This document shows, piece by piece, positions 48,976 through 63,186 of a DNA stretch of 64,000 bases. The stretch is from positions 10,785,950-10,849,949 of the forward strand of contig NC_037596.1 in assembly GCF_003073045.1 (NCBI RefSeq). Direction: 5' to 3'. Position 1 is the stretch's first letter. Each line of letters starts with the position of its first letter. The DNA is from Pomacea canaliculata. Lineage: Eukaryota > Mollusca > Gastropoda > Architaenioglossa > Ampullariidae. The notes beneath the pieces were generated by a model. The model worked only from the letters and a program-made list of their open reading frames with translations, was not told where the DNA came from and searched no databases. The position numbers and the translations under genes were made by a program.

Positions 48976-51900
48976 TTAATCAACATTATTTATTAAGATA
49001 TCTTGCCCTGGAACGTCAAAGGACCTTAATTTTTGCCTGTGTGACGACAGATGTGTTTTCAAACTTTCCATTACTCGTGCTTCTTCTGCTTCTCTCCACT
49101 TCTCTAGCACGAGGTTGGACGTGTACAGAAAGGGATTGAGGGACGCATTCAGAGGCAGCACGAAGATGACCATGAATACGCTGACCTCACCCGGAACTGG
49201 GATTCCCAAACTTGCCATGATGCTGACCATACCAATTGGAAACCAGCACAGGAAGTCAGACACTACGACAGTGGCCAGGCGACGAGCTATGATAATATCT
49301 TTCGATTTTTTTGTGGTGTTTGCTTTCATTGAATTTGCTCGGACTGACCAGTAGATGCAGATCTGACCCACTGCTATGACGATAAACAGGGCCATGTTGA
49401 AGATGATCATAACTCCAAAAGCATAATTGCGACCTCCAAAAATCTTTCTTGTTGTTGGCAGCGGAATACAAATACCATTTTGACTATAAAACTCCCACTC
49501 GGAGAGGAATGGTAAAAGGGAACAGCGGCCAGTGTGAACCCTACAGCCCAAGCAAGTCCACAAGCCAATGAGGCTGACCAGCTCTCAAAGTGGAATTTAC
49601 TAAACGGAAAGCGGAGAACGACAAAACGGTCGATGGTTATGAGACAGATAATCAAGGCCGACACCTCGCTGGACATGAGAGACACAAAGCCGGCCACTTT
49701 GCACGTCGTGCTGACTTTCCACTGGACATCGTTCCACAAGTAAGTGGAGCGGTAAGTTTCATCCGCACCCCCAACAATTGCCAGATAAACTCCCATCAGG
49801 AAGTCCGATACACTTAGGTTAGTAACAAATACCCCAAATCCAGAGGAAAGATGACGCCTGTGAAAAAACTGCCGGAATAAAAAACTGCCAACATTTCCTG
49901 ATATCGACAAAGCACAAAACAACCATAAAAATGTTCGGTATATGTCAGAACGCAAAAGGTCGTCGCAGGACGAAATCTCATCTTCTGGAGCAAAGCAGAA
50001 TCCCATATCAAATAAGTCTTGGAAGGTTCTGCTTGCAGCAAAGTTTATAATTATCCGCAAAGACCGTGTGAAGGTTTTGTGCGTTACTCAACACTTCTCT
50101 AGGAAATATCTTCAACGAGTTTTTTCTTACATCGACTTGTGCAAGTCTTGGGAGGTAGGTAAACTTATTGTCTGTAATAATTTCAATGTCATTTAAAGAC
50201 ATATTTAGCGAATTAATGTTTGGAAACTCAAGAAATATTTTACTGTCAAATGTAGTCAGCAAGCATCGCGACACATCCAGGCTCTGCAGATTAGCATGAT
50301 TTGGAGTGAAACCACTGTTTATTAACGAGACGATAGGGTTTCCAGCTAGGCGCAAACGTTTCAGATTTGTTAATAAATGAAAAGTACTTAAATCAACAGC
50401 TAATATTTTATTGTCACTAAGATCCAGAACCTGAAGATTTGGAAGCTCACTGTAATCAACATTCGTTAAACTACACGAGGCTAGCGATAACCAAACAAGA
50501 TAAGAATTAGAAATCACATCATAAAGAGTCATGGTTGAGCCTGTTGCATCTAAGTAACGCATTTCATGGTAATCTTTTGCTATGAAAGATCTTTCGCAAA
50601 CAAAGGCTAGGCCTTGGCAAAAACAGACATCAGGACAGCGCAGTCCACAGAACGTCTCGTCGTCGTGCTGCGGACACTGTGGCCAGCCGTCGCACACGTT
50701 GTCGGGATGGACACAAACACTGGATCCACGACAGCGATAGAAGCCCGGACACGTGTATCGCTGACAGTCCTCCTCGTCCTCGTGGGACGGACAGTCGTAC
50801 ACACCGTTACAGCGCACGTACACGGGCAGACAGTAAGCAGACTCACCTGCACATCGGAAGTGTGTTTGTGGACATGACTCAGAAGACGATAAAGGTATTT
50901 GATAAAACTCACCTTGTCCGTCAAAATAAACCACAGCTGGAGCAAACAATCTTTTCTTTGGTGGATATTCGTAAAGGAAATCAGACAAACAATCTTCGTC
51001 GGAACCATCCCAACAATCTTTATACAAGTCACAGGAATATGTATTTGGAATGCACTGTCCGTTACGACAAGTGAACTCTTGGCACTTACTATCGTGTTGA
51101 CAAAAATTTTCGTCAGACCCGTCCAAGCAGTCAGGCCTGAAGTCACACACCAGAGTGTAGGGCAGTATAGCGAGATGGTCGTCGCAGACAAACATTTCAG
51201 TCTCCACGGAAATTCCTACACTATTTCTAGTCATGCAGGAAGCAGATAGCTTTGTTCTCCCACAAAATGATTTCACATCACACAGAGAAAATGTGTGCGT
51301 AACGTGACCTCCAGGACACAGCACGACAGACACATTTTCAACTCTTTTCCAAAGAGTCATGGGATCTAAGATATCGGGGAATATAATTTGATCTTGCATG
51401 GTCACTTGCTGATGAACGACATACTCGCAAATGGTGCTATCAACTAATGAGTTTGCACATTCCACGAGAATAACACGCATAGGACGAACATATTCGTATG
51501 AGCCACAGACACGCCTAGAAAGTTCTTAGGAAATACTCCTGCGTGGTGTTGGTTTCGTAAGACACTGTGCCGTCTTCCCACGTTAGCGCGTACTTGTAGT
51601 ATTTTGGCCAGTCTGCTCTAGATGGCCGAAGGCCGATCATTGCGGTGCTTAGTCTTTTTCCATATTGGAAGAATTTTAGAAACGCAGCCCATTCCTCTAG
51701 AGATTTTATAGTCGCTATATAACCTCCCCGTTTTCTACATTCTTCGAACGTACCCCGGGTATATTGTACATACTCGTAACATTTGTTACCCACGGAAACA
51801 GAGCCGTTACAGGCGGCACTACTATAAGTACAGTGAGGTCCTTCGTCGTCTCCTCCTTGGCACTCCGGCTCCAGGTTGCACTCCAGGTGTTGTCTAAATG

Positions 51901-53048
51901 TGTTGTAATAGGATACAGAACAATCCCACAAGCCGCTAGTCAACATTCTTGGGGCCTCAGTTGTAGGTGAAAAGAAAAAAGCATCTTAAATCCGCCATCG
52001 TCGCGTGGAAGCTTTGCTTGTAGATGCAGCAGTAGACTTGTTTCAAGAAAGGTAGGACCTTTAAATATCATATACTATTTCTAAACGTTTTAAAGACCCG
52101 GTCTTGCTGACATTGTATAAGGTCAGCACAGAAGCAGTTTTTATTCCAAGATACACTAGCGGAAAACTTATCATCATCACGTGACCCTCTGGAGCAACGA
52201 TGTGGCGCGTAGCGTTTGTACCACACGGAAACTGTATCCCATCTTCAAACCTATATGACGTCACATAGCCAGACTTTGGGGAAGTAAACGTCATTGGAAG
52301 TGTAAGTAAAACGTTGTCATTTACTGGGACAGCTTGCACCTGAACTATAAACTCAACCATGCGATGTGCCTCCGTCAGATCGTCGGTAAAACTGAAGATT
52401 TGCTGATTAGAACCACTGATAGCTAAAGCAGTGGTTGTTGTTGGAAGCTTACACCAGAATAATAACTGCTCACAGCCTTTGACATTATTGAAGACAGTTA
52501 CCCTGACATCTGTAAAGCACGTATTCATGCGAAAGTTCACTGAACTGGACGCCAGATAACCATCAGGTACCCTAATAGTCCACTGACACTGAGTTTTGTT
52601 CTAGTGCGATTATCTCCTCCAGACCTGCCTCGGATCTGACCTCTGACACTAGGAAAATGAAAGACCTCGTTGTCTGAGCATTTGTTGATGTCCATATAGA
52701 AAATGGGTGTTTCGTTATAATGGGAATTGCTTTCCTGGATTGAGGTCTGTATGTCACTAATAATGCTCGATTTTACTGTGACATTCACATCTCCTGATTG
52801 TATGGTTTGCTTAGTGCCTCCAAGAGTGATACTTAAGTTTTTTAAGTAAGTATCTGGCATTCAAGAGTAGTCATTTGAAAAATTTTGTTTTGAAAGTGAG
52901 TGGTCTGTGGCTGGCTGAGCCATTCGGATGCTTTCGTTGTCGAACCTTCAACAGCAAGCGAGGACAGATGAATTGCCCAGATTGTTAAAACCAAACGACG
53001 AATGTGAGTACACAATGCCAAACTCTGATGTGCTGAGGCCATGATCAT
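48976..53048 (-). pseudogene. Receptor copy A4: diverged type II GRL101-like receptor with seven indels
   Basis: I start at ATG 53048 (or 53042), giving MIMASAHQSLALC and a hydrophobic RRLVLTIWAIHL signal segment; the earlier in-frame codon is GTG. Module order is as in A1-A3 but divergence is much greater: the N-terminal 110 codons are unalike, while the LDLa, LRR and 7TM parts are recognisable. DRF, CWFP and NPFLY are retained, and the tail ends INNVD instead of SSAS. Indels by comparison: deletions near 52865, 52602, 51972 and 49517; insertions near 52066, 51527 and 50023. The longest open piece is 50008-51480 (490 codons, LDLa plus LRR). Removing each single base restores family residues exactly, so the damage is young or artefactual. 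Divergently paired with B4. Confidence 0.83.
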
Positions 53049-54687
53049 TTTAGAGAAGAAGATTCCTAAGCATGGATTCGAGTGTACAAATACTTTTTTT
53101 ATCACATGACTTCAAAGAATTTCATGTTCTTTACATTTTAATCTGGACCCTCTTGTACGTTCAATCGATTATGCGCCAAAAACTCTTCGTTTACTAAATC
53201 TGCCTTTCCAAGGATGAAATACCCCATCCGAATCAACCTTCCTCTTTTTGTCTATATTTTAAGCTAAAAGAGGCATCTCTTTGTCAGCCATGCACTTGAA
53301 TTCTTACTTATTTATCGAAACTCAAGTGATCGGTGCTGGAATTTCTAATAGTTGATTTTCACGGCATTCCAGCGGAAAGATTATTTATTTTGTCTTTTAG
53401 ACTTTCGGGAGTAAAAACTATTATAGTCTTAATTGAAATAATGAGAGTTTTAGTGGAATCTGTAAAACTACATGCACTCTGTTATACCTCCAAGGATGAC
53501 GGTTAACTATAATTTACGTGTAGTCTAGTTAATTCACTAGTACAAAACACATCGTGTGCAGCAGATGATTGTTGATCATCCCTCCTACATCGCTCGTGAT
53601 CTGCTTCTTACACCTGCGTGAAGTGAGCACAGCGAAGTTAATAAGAGGAAACACAAACACACACACACGAAAAGAACACTCCTATACTCTAGTCACTGAT
53701 TAGCCTCTAGATCATCGAGGTTGTCCTAGTGATTGAGAAAAACTCGGCAAAATAACCTGTGTTTAGTGTTAAGCACACCACGCAGTTTCTACGCTAATCA
53801 GTGTCTTTGTGTGTCCCTAAAGCCCTTGATAGTCGCAAGAAATCAAGAACTCAAGAAATGTCACCGCCACAAAGTACCCAAGTCGCCGTAACGCTGTTAA
53901 GAAACACGAACAGAAAAATCGGCAGGAAAGAGAAAAGGCGATAACAGCCCTATTGATTACTCGTGATGTGCATTTCACAGTGGATGTCTTAGAAAAACAT
54001 ACGATTCTGAGAATGTTAAATTTATATATTCGTCTTCAAGCTTAAAACTCATATCTCAAAAGCGAACCGCGCCCTGTGCGACTATATTGACTTATTGTCG
54101 CGGTGTTTAATCGTCTAACAAAAATGTTTTTATACGTTCATGACAGATAATAACTCTCACAGCTCACATCGTGGATTTAATATTTACAAACAGTAAATAA
54201 TTAAAATATAGAGAATTTTAATATAGTCTATATATAATATTTAAGTATCTTTACATACTTAATAATAAATAAATGCGTTAAGGAACTGTCCTTAAAGTTT
54301 TCAAGTTTACTGTTTAAAGTAGTGAGTTCTCTCTTACTTCATCTCTATAATTTGTATACTATTTATCAATTTGGGCATTTCTTATTTTCCAGAAGCGTTA
54401 TTGCCGTTATTTCTTAGATATGAAAAATTGTTAGGTATTTGATTTTATGTCTAGTGAACTTTCTCCCCAGCTTTATGTAGACGTATATCCATTAACATAA
54501 ATCCTTTGCGTGCTTGTGATTTTGTTGCACGTGTATTTCGTAATTTTTCTTATTGCTGTTCTAGTCTTCATCCTAAAGTAAAGCCAACTTCATTAACTAA
54601 AAGTTGGATGGAAAAAAAAAATGTCGGAAACATTTATGGTATCGTGTTTCATTAAAAAAGAGTAAAAGTGACATGTTAAAGACATTA

Positions 54688-54714
54688 TAAAATAAAATAA
54701 AATAAAATAAAATA
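54688..54714. repeat. (AAAAT)n pentanucleotide repeat
   Basis: About five AAAAT units in an AT-rich part of the A4/B4 spacer. Confidence 0.85.
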
Positions 54715-55078
54715 ATATGATTTATTTTAATCAAAAGTATTTTTCCGTTTCCAAGTTTTATTTCCTTCAACGTTTCAGTGTCAAACAACCAAAAAGAAAT
54801 CCAAGAAAATAAATTCTTTTGCCTCCTTAACAGACGGAACCATTTAAATATGGCTTACACCCTCTTAAGAAAAATTCAAAGAACATGAAGTGTATTTTGC
54901 TTTAAATTAGAATTTGAACATTTCAACAATGCCGAAAGCTACTGTAGTACTCCTGTTTTAACTGCTGTCTTACTAAACTAGACAAGCATAAGACAGATGC
55001 TTTGAACATACAATTCTTATTTTAAAATGCCTTACCTTTTTTGCGCTTTTGTAAAACAGCACGTGATCTGAGGCACAA

Positions 55079-55085
55079 TATATAG
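55079..55085 (+). promoter_or_regulatory. Possible TATA element of B4
   Basis: TATATAG, about 160 bases before ATG 55243. The distance is twice that of B1-B3 and the wording is weaker, so this is less secure. Confidence 0.3.
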
Positions 55086-55242
55086 AACAATTTGGGAACC
55101 TCGTCTGACAAATTTAACTTCACTTGACTTGCTGAATATCACCGTTCTAGTTTTATTTGAAAAAAATCTTTTACTTACCGGACGTTTGCGAAATCCAGTG
55201 ATCTTAGGCATCATTTTACTGTTGATAGATTTCCATCTGCCC

Positions 55243-58200
55243 ATGACAATGACTACATTAAAAACAAAATTCCCTTGGAATGGCTCTCAATTAGTACTGT
55301 CGATACTGATTCTTTGTCTAGAGTTGAGTTTTTTTACTAACGAGCACGCAAGTTGTTCGACAGTGAGCTCTGTGACCGCACAGGACAAGGTGAACCAAAA
55401 CGCATCTTTCACTTCCATCACTCAACGTATGCAGCTCGTTTCAACCAATCAATTTCTGGACTGATCGTCTTCCCCTTGTATCTACTAAAAGTCAGATTGT
55501 GCTTGACTCGACCCAAGGCACCATCGTTTCAAACCACACTTTCACATCGCAGTACAATGCTGAGACAAGTGACAATGTAAAATATACAAGGTGACAGCTG
55601 ATATGTGTTTGAAAAACTATTTGTTAAATTTTTCATCACCATCTGGCATCATACGTGGTCTGTATTTCGCAGAAAAACTCAACATCACTAGTACCAAAAG
55701 TTGTATACTTCAAGTTTCTGTTCCTCAAGGTCAGTACGTTCAAGCTACCTTTGACAGCTACAGCAGCGAAATCTTTACGTTCCACATCTCAGAAGATAGT
55801 ACTTTCAAACAAACAACAACTGTCAACTCACTGGATGTATACATGCCCCTATATTTATCTCGGTGGAATCAGCTTTACTTCCGAGTCCCGATAGCCATAG
55901 TAGGAATCCCAAGTTTCGAAATCAGATTTAAATCCAACAAAGAAGATTTGCGACTGTCACTTCCAATCGCTTACACGTCGCCTTCTTCTGGTTATGTCAC
56001 AACGTGGGGATTTGAGGAAAACAGAAGACAGGCACCCTTTGCTAACGCTTCCCGCGTCATAGACGTTCATCCAGGTCACGTGGTCATGATTAGTTTTTCA
56101 TTTGTGAACTTGTTTCAAAAATACAGCGACTTTTGTCCCTTTCTCAATATACAACTGTACGCAATCGAAGGTGATGGCAGTCTCTCGATGCAGATGAAAA
56201 TATGCATGAATACAGTCACACCAGCTGTCATATTTCAGCAATCGGTTAAGGTTCAATACTACTTTAAAATGACATACTCACAACAAGGATTCAAGATGTT
56301 ATTTTCTTTCCACAATACATCGGAAATCCCGAGTAAAATGAGCAGCGGGCTGTGGGATTGTTCCGTGCCTTTCTACAACACGTTTAAGCAGCACCTGGAG
56401 TGTAACCTGGTGCCGGAGTGCCATGGAGGAGAGGACGAAGGAGTTCACTGTCCTTACAGCAGTCCTGCCTGTAACGGCTCTGTTGCCGTAGGTAACAAGT
56501 GCTATGTTGTCTTAAGCTGGGAAAATTACGTTCTATGGCCGATAGCGGCCAGTAAACTTTGCATAGACAGGGGAGGTCACCTGGCTACTTTCAAAACAAA
56601 GAAGGATTTATATGACATCCGGAAGATTGACAAGTTCGCAAAGATGGCTGCAGATTTTCACATAGGACTCACTATACCAGTCATCTTTGCCTTCATTGTA
56701 CAAAAAAACCTTGACCTGGGCAGACATAACTGTGGCTTATGATTTCTCTTGGACCTTTAAAGCGGTTGTTTCTCTTAATTTACTAAATAAACGTTGCTGG
56801 TTTAATCGCTATGGCAGCGGTTACTTCTTGGATGGCTACTGTAACGCGTATGACATGTCTTTAACACTCTGTGAGTTTGTTTTAAAACAATACAAAACAG
56901 AAATAGGCGTTTCACTATTTTCTGTAAATGTTGATCTTATTATTAGAAATGACAGTCTCTATGTCATTTGTCCAGAAGGCCACTTTACATACGACTTCTT
57001 GTCATGTGATAAAGCCAGCCGTTGTGGTGTGACGAATCTTCCATCGCTCTGTAAAACCAACCGAAGAGTTCAGTATCGTCTATTACCACTGAGATGTTTC
57101 TCTGCTCCGACCAAACACAAACTTTGCACTACACTCTGGTTTGTGACTTCAAGCAGGACTGCAACGATGGATCTGATGAAACATTTTGCACACGAAGTCA
57201 GACGTGTGACGGATTCCAGTGTCAGAACGGTCAGTGTATTCCACACGATAAACTCTGTGACGTAGAAAACGACTGTTGGGATGTTTCCGATGAGGACTGC
57301 GATCAGTTCCGAGAATGGTACGTGTCTCTTACCAATCACATTGATCCTCCTGCTGTTGTTAATTTTGACAAGGACGGTAACTTAACTTATAAGGCACTCA
57401 GCGCCTTCGAATCTTGCCCCGAAACCCACTTCCGGTGTCCACCTGACGGCTACTGTTTGCCTGTGTACGTGCGGTGTAACGGCGTGTACGACTGTCCCAA
57501 CCGAGAAGACGAGGCGAACTGCCAGGTGTACACGTGTCCAGGTTTCTACAGGTGTCGCGCCTCCACCGTGTGTGTGCACGTTGACCACATGTGTGACGGC
57601 AGACCACAGTGTCCACAACACGACGACGAACTGTTCTGTGATCTGAGATGTCCTCTAGACTGTCTGTGTCAGGGTCTTGCATTTGTGTGTTCAACCGCAT
57701 TTAATATGAAAAACTTTCCTGCCATTCGTTATTTAGATGCCAGAGGTTCTGGAATGACAGCATCAGACATTTCACCTAGCATTAACATCATCTGGCTCTG
57801 CCTAGCATCATGTAAGTTGAGTGTACTTTCTAACTTGTCCTTCCTAGTCTTCAAACTCTTGACTTAAGTGACAACCTTATCAGCTGGCTTGACCTGGTGT
57901 TTTTTATGAACTTTAAAAATCTCCGCGTTCTTCGTCTTGCTGGAAATCCTTTGAAGTCCTTGATTGCGAGTGACACGACAGGATATTCCCCACTGACTCA
58001 TCTTGACATGTCACGAACGTTGTTGAAAACCTTTGCTGGTGAATTGTTTTCAAACTTCCCTAGAATCAAAGTAATGAATCTGTCATTCAGTTTACTCACC
58101 TATTTAGGTAATGAAAGTTTCTACAACACTCGAGATTTGACTCATTTGGACTTGCGCGGAACACGAATAAGAGGGATACACAACGACACTTTCAAGAATC

Positions 58201-59281
58201 TGAATTCTTTGAAAACTCTTTACGCTAGCTCCTATAAACTTTGCTGCCAGGAACTACTGCCAGACCTTGATGATGAAGTACTGTGCTCTGCGCCAGGTGA
58301 CATTTTTTCATCCTGTGAGAATCTCTTGCGTTCAATGAACACATTTGTTTTAGTCTGGATTCTCTATGCTGTATCGTTTGTTGGGAATCCTTACTGCATT
58401 ATGTACTGCGTGGTGCGACAGAAAGAAAAAGTAGTAAGTCTTTTTGATGCTTTGATGATTAATCTTCAAGCATCTGACTGTCTTGCCGGTATTTACATGC
58501 TGGTGATCGGGACGGCTGACGTGGTGTACCGGGAACGCTATTTATGGTACGAAGAGACATGGACAGGTGGATGGCTGTGTCAGATGGCCGGCTTCGTGTC
58601 TTGGATGTGTGCAGACGTCTCCACCTTAACCCTTGCTGTAGTTATAACAGAACGTCTTTTGTTTTACGGTTTTCAATTCCCTGTTTAACTGTTAATGTAA
58701 AATCTTTAGTGACTGTTTGCTGCAGTATCTGGTTTTTGGCCTTTTGTTTAGCTGTTTTGCCCATTTTTTTAACAGAAACCCAGTTTCAATTCTATGGGCA
58801 AAACTCAGTTTGTCTTCCTTTACCTGTTTCTGAGAAAAATTTTAAAGGCTGGGACTACGTCTTATTTCTGCTTTGTTTACGCCTCGTTTTGAGTCTGGCG
58901 GCTGGATTGTGTCATGCTTACAGCGTGTGCACAGCGTATTCCAGCCAAGAGACAAATATTAAATTCAAAGAAAGAGCGCTAGCTCGCCGGATAAGTCTGC
59001 TTCTTGTGATAAAAATAGGCTTTTGTCTGGTCATCGGCGTTGCAGGCGTTATGTCAGTTATGGGATTTTCAATACATGTGGACGTAGTCGGTGGTCTCAC
59101 ATTGTTTGTTTATTCTTTGAACGCGTCGATTAATCCATGGCTTTACAGCCTCAACGTTTTACTGGAGAAAAGACAAACCTCATCACGGGACCGCTTACTG
59201 AAGATCTTTGAATCTCGAAGCTTAAGTTCTCAAAAATCTAGTTTGTCCTCCATATCAAGTTCTTTGCAAAGCTCCCAATGA
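55243..59281 (+). pseudogene. Receptor copy B4: diverged type II GRL101-like receptor with six frameshifts
   Basis: Start is ATG 55243 (or 55249), leading into a hydrophobic SQLVLSILILCLELSFF signal; earlier in-frame starts are TTG. Modules follow B1: CUB-like pair, LDLa (WDCSVPFYNTFKQHLEC), CTLD, four LDLa, LRR and 7TM. Frame changes lie in 55350-55463 (insertion, exact place unclear), near 55589 (deletion), 56675 (2-base deletion), 57056, 57838 and 58664 (deletions). Motifs: ERLL for DRY, NPWLY in TM7, and no CWxP in TM6 (KIGFCLVIGVAGVMS). The tail is Ser-rich and ends SLQSSQ. The absence of CWxP, shared with B1-B3, shows that this loss predates the type I/II split. Confidence 0.82.
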
Positions 59282-62200
59282 ATACTGAAATGCGTAAACA
59301 ATAGTTATACTCTCATCACTATTCTTAGACTGAATGATGAGTACAGCGTTTTCGTTGTTTATTTCTCGGTTTCATTGATTTTAAGTGATGTGATGGTGGT
59401 GGAGGATTAAATAATCAATTTGTAATAGTCTTACAACAACCCCTTTACCTTTATGTATTAAGTAGATATTCTCCTCAGAGGCTCGGAGGTTCAGATGGGA
59501 AACGCATTTGCTGTAAAGACACAGCGCAACACTAACTTGACACAACTATCTTTAATAACTGAGATGAAAAGGACTCATGATGACAAGCAAAGACAGTTCC
59601 TGCTGCTGTTAGACATTTAAAAGCCATTTTGGTTTCCCGCGATATTGATTTAAACTTGCGGTCTTGGTTAAAAGCTAAACCCTTAACACAGACTAGTTTT
59701 TAAGATCATGTATAAAATGTTAATTTTGCAGTTCCTGAACTTCCCATTATCAATATATCCGAAGCTACATCGCAAAGTATGAAGAATTGATCAACGACAA
59801 AACAATAAGCCCTGACCCTGCCTCTACTCCCCCGTAATATTGGAGGAGTCCATTGTTTCTTTGTGCGCTGAAATATCAATTAAAGCATTCCCGGTTCATT
59901 TCGAATGGTTGTAAGAAGTAACTTTACGGAACATTTTCATAGTTATTTTTAATTTCAATATGTCATGTCGTACTTTTTTTAATTTGCTTCCTTTTTTTTT
60001 AAAGATATGTATAATGTCAATATCAGTCGTATAATTAGACTACTCTTACAGAATTTTGCATCCATGAAGTTTACTGAGCTATGACAAGAATTTTACTGCT
60101 CTAGTTGATCTTGAACTCAACGAAGACCTTTGTTCTGTACTGTTTTCTTACCAATTTTAATTGCTGAATCAATAAACAACAATTTAACTCATGTGGTTGT
60201 CTTAACGTCATTTAATGTAGAGCTTTGTTCGTCACTGTGTTTATTGAAATTGCAAATTTGGCGTACACCTTGAACGTGGAGAAGTCTGCAAGTGTAATGT
60301 TTGATCATGGAACGGTCCGTGTCTTCAGTGAGTGAGTGCTAACTGCATCGCTACGTGTACAACGGTAGTCACAAACAATAGGTCGTGGGGCTATTCAAGA
60401 GCTGGTCTGGTCCTATGAACTATAGGGCAACATTAGCAACAACGAATCGTCCAGGCTATGTGGTAAACAACCAGCAGCACATCACGACGGAAGCGGGGTT
60501 CTCAAAGGCCAGCTACAGAAGAAAAGTCTGAGCTACTACAGTGAAAAATCGACGACATGATTAACGTCTTAAAACGGCAACCCCACCCCCCTTTCCTCCC
60601 CAGCCCAGAGATGGATCATCATGAGTTTTCATGGTATAAGACCACAGCCGCTTTATGGAAATGTTAATTCGAAGAGATGAAACTAGAAAGCAGTAAAAAG
60701 GAGGCAGATTACGTTTACGTCAGAAATTTGACTCAAATAAGAACAGAGACCCTGGGCAGCTCAGACTACAGCCAAACAATTATGTATTTAGTCAATAGAT
60801 TATCGCTTGGAAGGCTGTTGAATATTAATTTCTTCACACTGTAACATCTCGGAGTTTATATTGCATTATGGGTGAAGAAACAAAAGGGTGGATCAGAACG
60901 ATCTGTTTTGCTGTATTTATAATTGCCCGTCTTTGTATTTTTGGTGTATTCTGTTATGAAAGAGTCAGTGTGGATGGCGAGAAGAGTGGACTGTCCAGTA
61001 AAGTGACAGTGAATCTACTGCACGCATGCACATGTACTCAACACTTGAGCTGGACCGCCGTGTGTGAATGAAGCTAATGTTCGCTTACACGTGATCAATG
61101 AATCGATTCAGCAGTTTGTGGTAATACCTTTTAGTTGCAACAAATGTGCAGGCGTGTGCGCACTGGAAAACTGTAAATTAAACACCTGTGTACATCCGTG
61201 AACTTTGGGCAATAATAATAGATATATGATAAGAATCACAAACAGTACAGTCTGTCAAATTTTTATTTGAAGTACATATGCATTAATGCATTAGAGCGAA
61301 AAAATTATGCAAAAACACTTGCATCTCAGTTATGAAATATAACTCTGTCTACAACTCTGCTTCAAAAGAAGTCGTTTTCCTTTTTACTTTTTAAACCTGC
61401 TAGTACAGTGAACATCCATTTTATAAGCAGAAAGATGAGATCTCTTGTTGCTTCAACCGTCGCAAAATCTGTTATACTTCTTAACTGCAGCACACCCGTA
61501 CCTACAAAATCCAGTAAATACATGTCTAACGTTAAACTAGCTGTTAATTATAGTTCAGCTATGAGATTGCCCTTTAAAAGTCGGTTTACGAAAGTTTTAA
61601 CTGGACATCTTAACTGCCGTTCATGAGGTTTGTGAATTAGAAGGATCTCATCATTAAAATAGTGTACCTCGTACTTTAAATCGAGGTGAGGTGCAAGCTA
61701 GCTTTTGTAAGACAATTTCAAGTACATAAGTCTGTGTTAAAATAAATTTTCGTTGAGTTCTATTTCTGGACTTTGAGGTTTGGGACAAAAGAAAAAAAAA
61801 AAGAAAATGGCAAGAAATAAGGACCACGTGAGCAGAACACCATCCCCTAATCCGTAAACACGAGGGCATGGTCAACACGGTCCTTCGAATATAAAAACAT
61901 CAATAAACAAGGTATCCTGATAACGACTATTTGCTCAAGAGACAGTAATGATGATTTTGTAGACAACAAAGTTATAATCTAGTGAAAACATTTTAATCAC
62001 ACGATTTCTGGCCTCCGTGAGAGTTCGAGGATCCGCGTTGTTCTTTAGTTAACTTTTGGGAGTAGAGGTAGGCGTAAAAGTAGGATGTGTTTAGAGTTGA
62101 CTCTTGGGGAAAGCTACATCATGCAGGAGCTTGCTATCATGTTGATGATACAAAGAGTTGGAATTACTACCTTCAGCTAGTCGCACGTGTAGTTAGTGCG

Positions 62201-63186
62201 CCCTGAGGTACAGCTTATTTCGCGTAAGAGATTCATTAAAACTTACAGCAGGGTATGGGGAGCTAACAATTTATATTAATATGTCTCTAGTCGTTCCTGT
62301 CGGCTTAAAATCAATAGTCAACATTTATGTACACAACTTGTTATAGCAAAAGTACAGCATTTTAGTCATCTGACGGCAAGAAAAACGCTCCATGACTTAA
62401 GCTTTCGCAGATTTTTAAGTAAGTTTGGCCACGACGGAAAATTTTAACTGACAGATATCAGAGATCGCTAATGCACACCTATTTATTTTATGTCATAATG
62501 ATAGTTATCTTTAATTTTACGGACTCTTTTCTAATATAAACGAAATGAAACCGAATCTTCTGAAATGATCAGAGAAGAAATCAAAAAGCACACAATGCCA
62601 CAGATGCAATGTCCGTTATGGTTAGAGAACATCCACACCCACCCATCAACACAGAAAGAAGAGAGAAGAGAGAGATAGAACGCATTCAATAGAAGTAATG
62701 CAATAAAAGTCGAATTTAAATACATCACAACCCTTCTGCTTCTCGATCATTTCCAACAATTTTCTTCAGTTTCTTTAGAAATAATCGCTGGAGAATTTTA
62801 AAAAATTAGCTCGGATGAAGTGATCACAATTTTACAGTAAGCTAGCCTCGACTTTATAAACAGAGTAATATTTTTACACTTTCAGAACAACACACGCACA
62901 CGCACGCGCGCGCACATACAAGCACGCACAAGCACGCACGCTCACACGTGCGCGTTTTACTCATTGTGAAATATTGTACACATAATGATTTGACAAAAAA
63001 GTAATTTTTTCATCTTTTTTTTTTTTTGTTCCGTTTTTATCCTTTGTTGTTTTAATTTGGTCATGTAAACACGCCGAGCAGTCCCTTGAAGTGACAGCTG
63101 GTAAAAAGAGTGGGACGGTCAAGAATAAAAATGACTAACACATCTTCCATCGCATCCGGTAAACATCCTACGTAGGTTCTGCTCTT
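59282..63186. repeat. Type II spacer between B4 and A5
   Basis: Convergent spacer, homologous in blocks to 43901-48975. It contains a CA/CG microsatellite at 62889-62956 and poly-T near 63016-63030. A 67-codon frame at 60868-61071 with a hydrophobic centre has no recognisable domain, and I could not match it in the paralogous spacer. No gene is supported. Confidence 0.5.
62889..62956. repeat. CA/CG-rich microsatellite
   Basis: Impure ACACACGCAC / GCACGCAC alternation over about 68 bases, similar in type and relative place to 46531-46572. Confidence 0.8.

Larger units (their letters stand above)
53049..55242. promoter_or_regulatory. Divergent A4/B4 intergenic region (type II)
   Basis: This 2.2-kb spacer shows no evident similarity to the type I spacers, including their CTTAAGG / CCACGCCC block. 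It has an AC microsatellite near 53650-53668, an (AAAAT)n tract at 54688-54714 and, on the B side, CACGTG at about 55060 followed by a TATATAG at 55079-55085. No gene is seen. Confidence 0.5.

Noticed and set aside
60868-61071. Small membrane-protein gene of 67 codons
   Set aside because: It has a hydrophobic middle but no recognisable domain, and I could not find the frame in the paralogous spacer around 45.8 kb.
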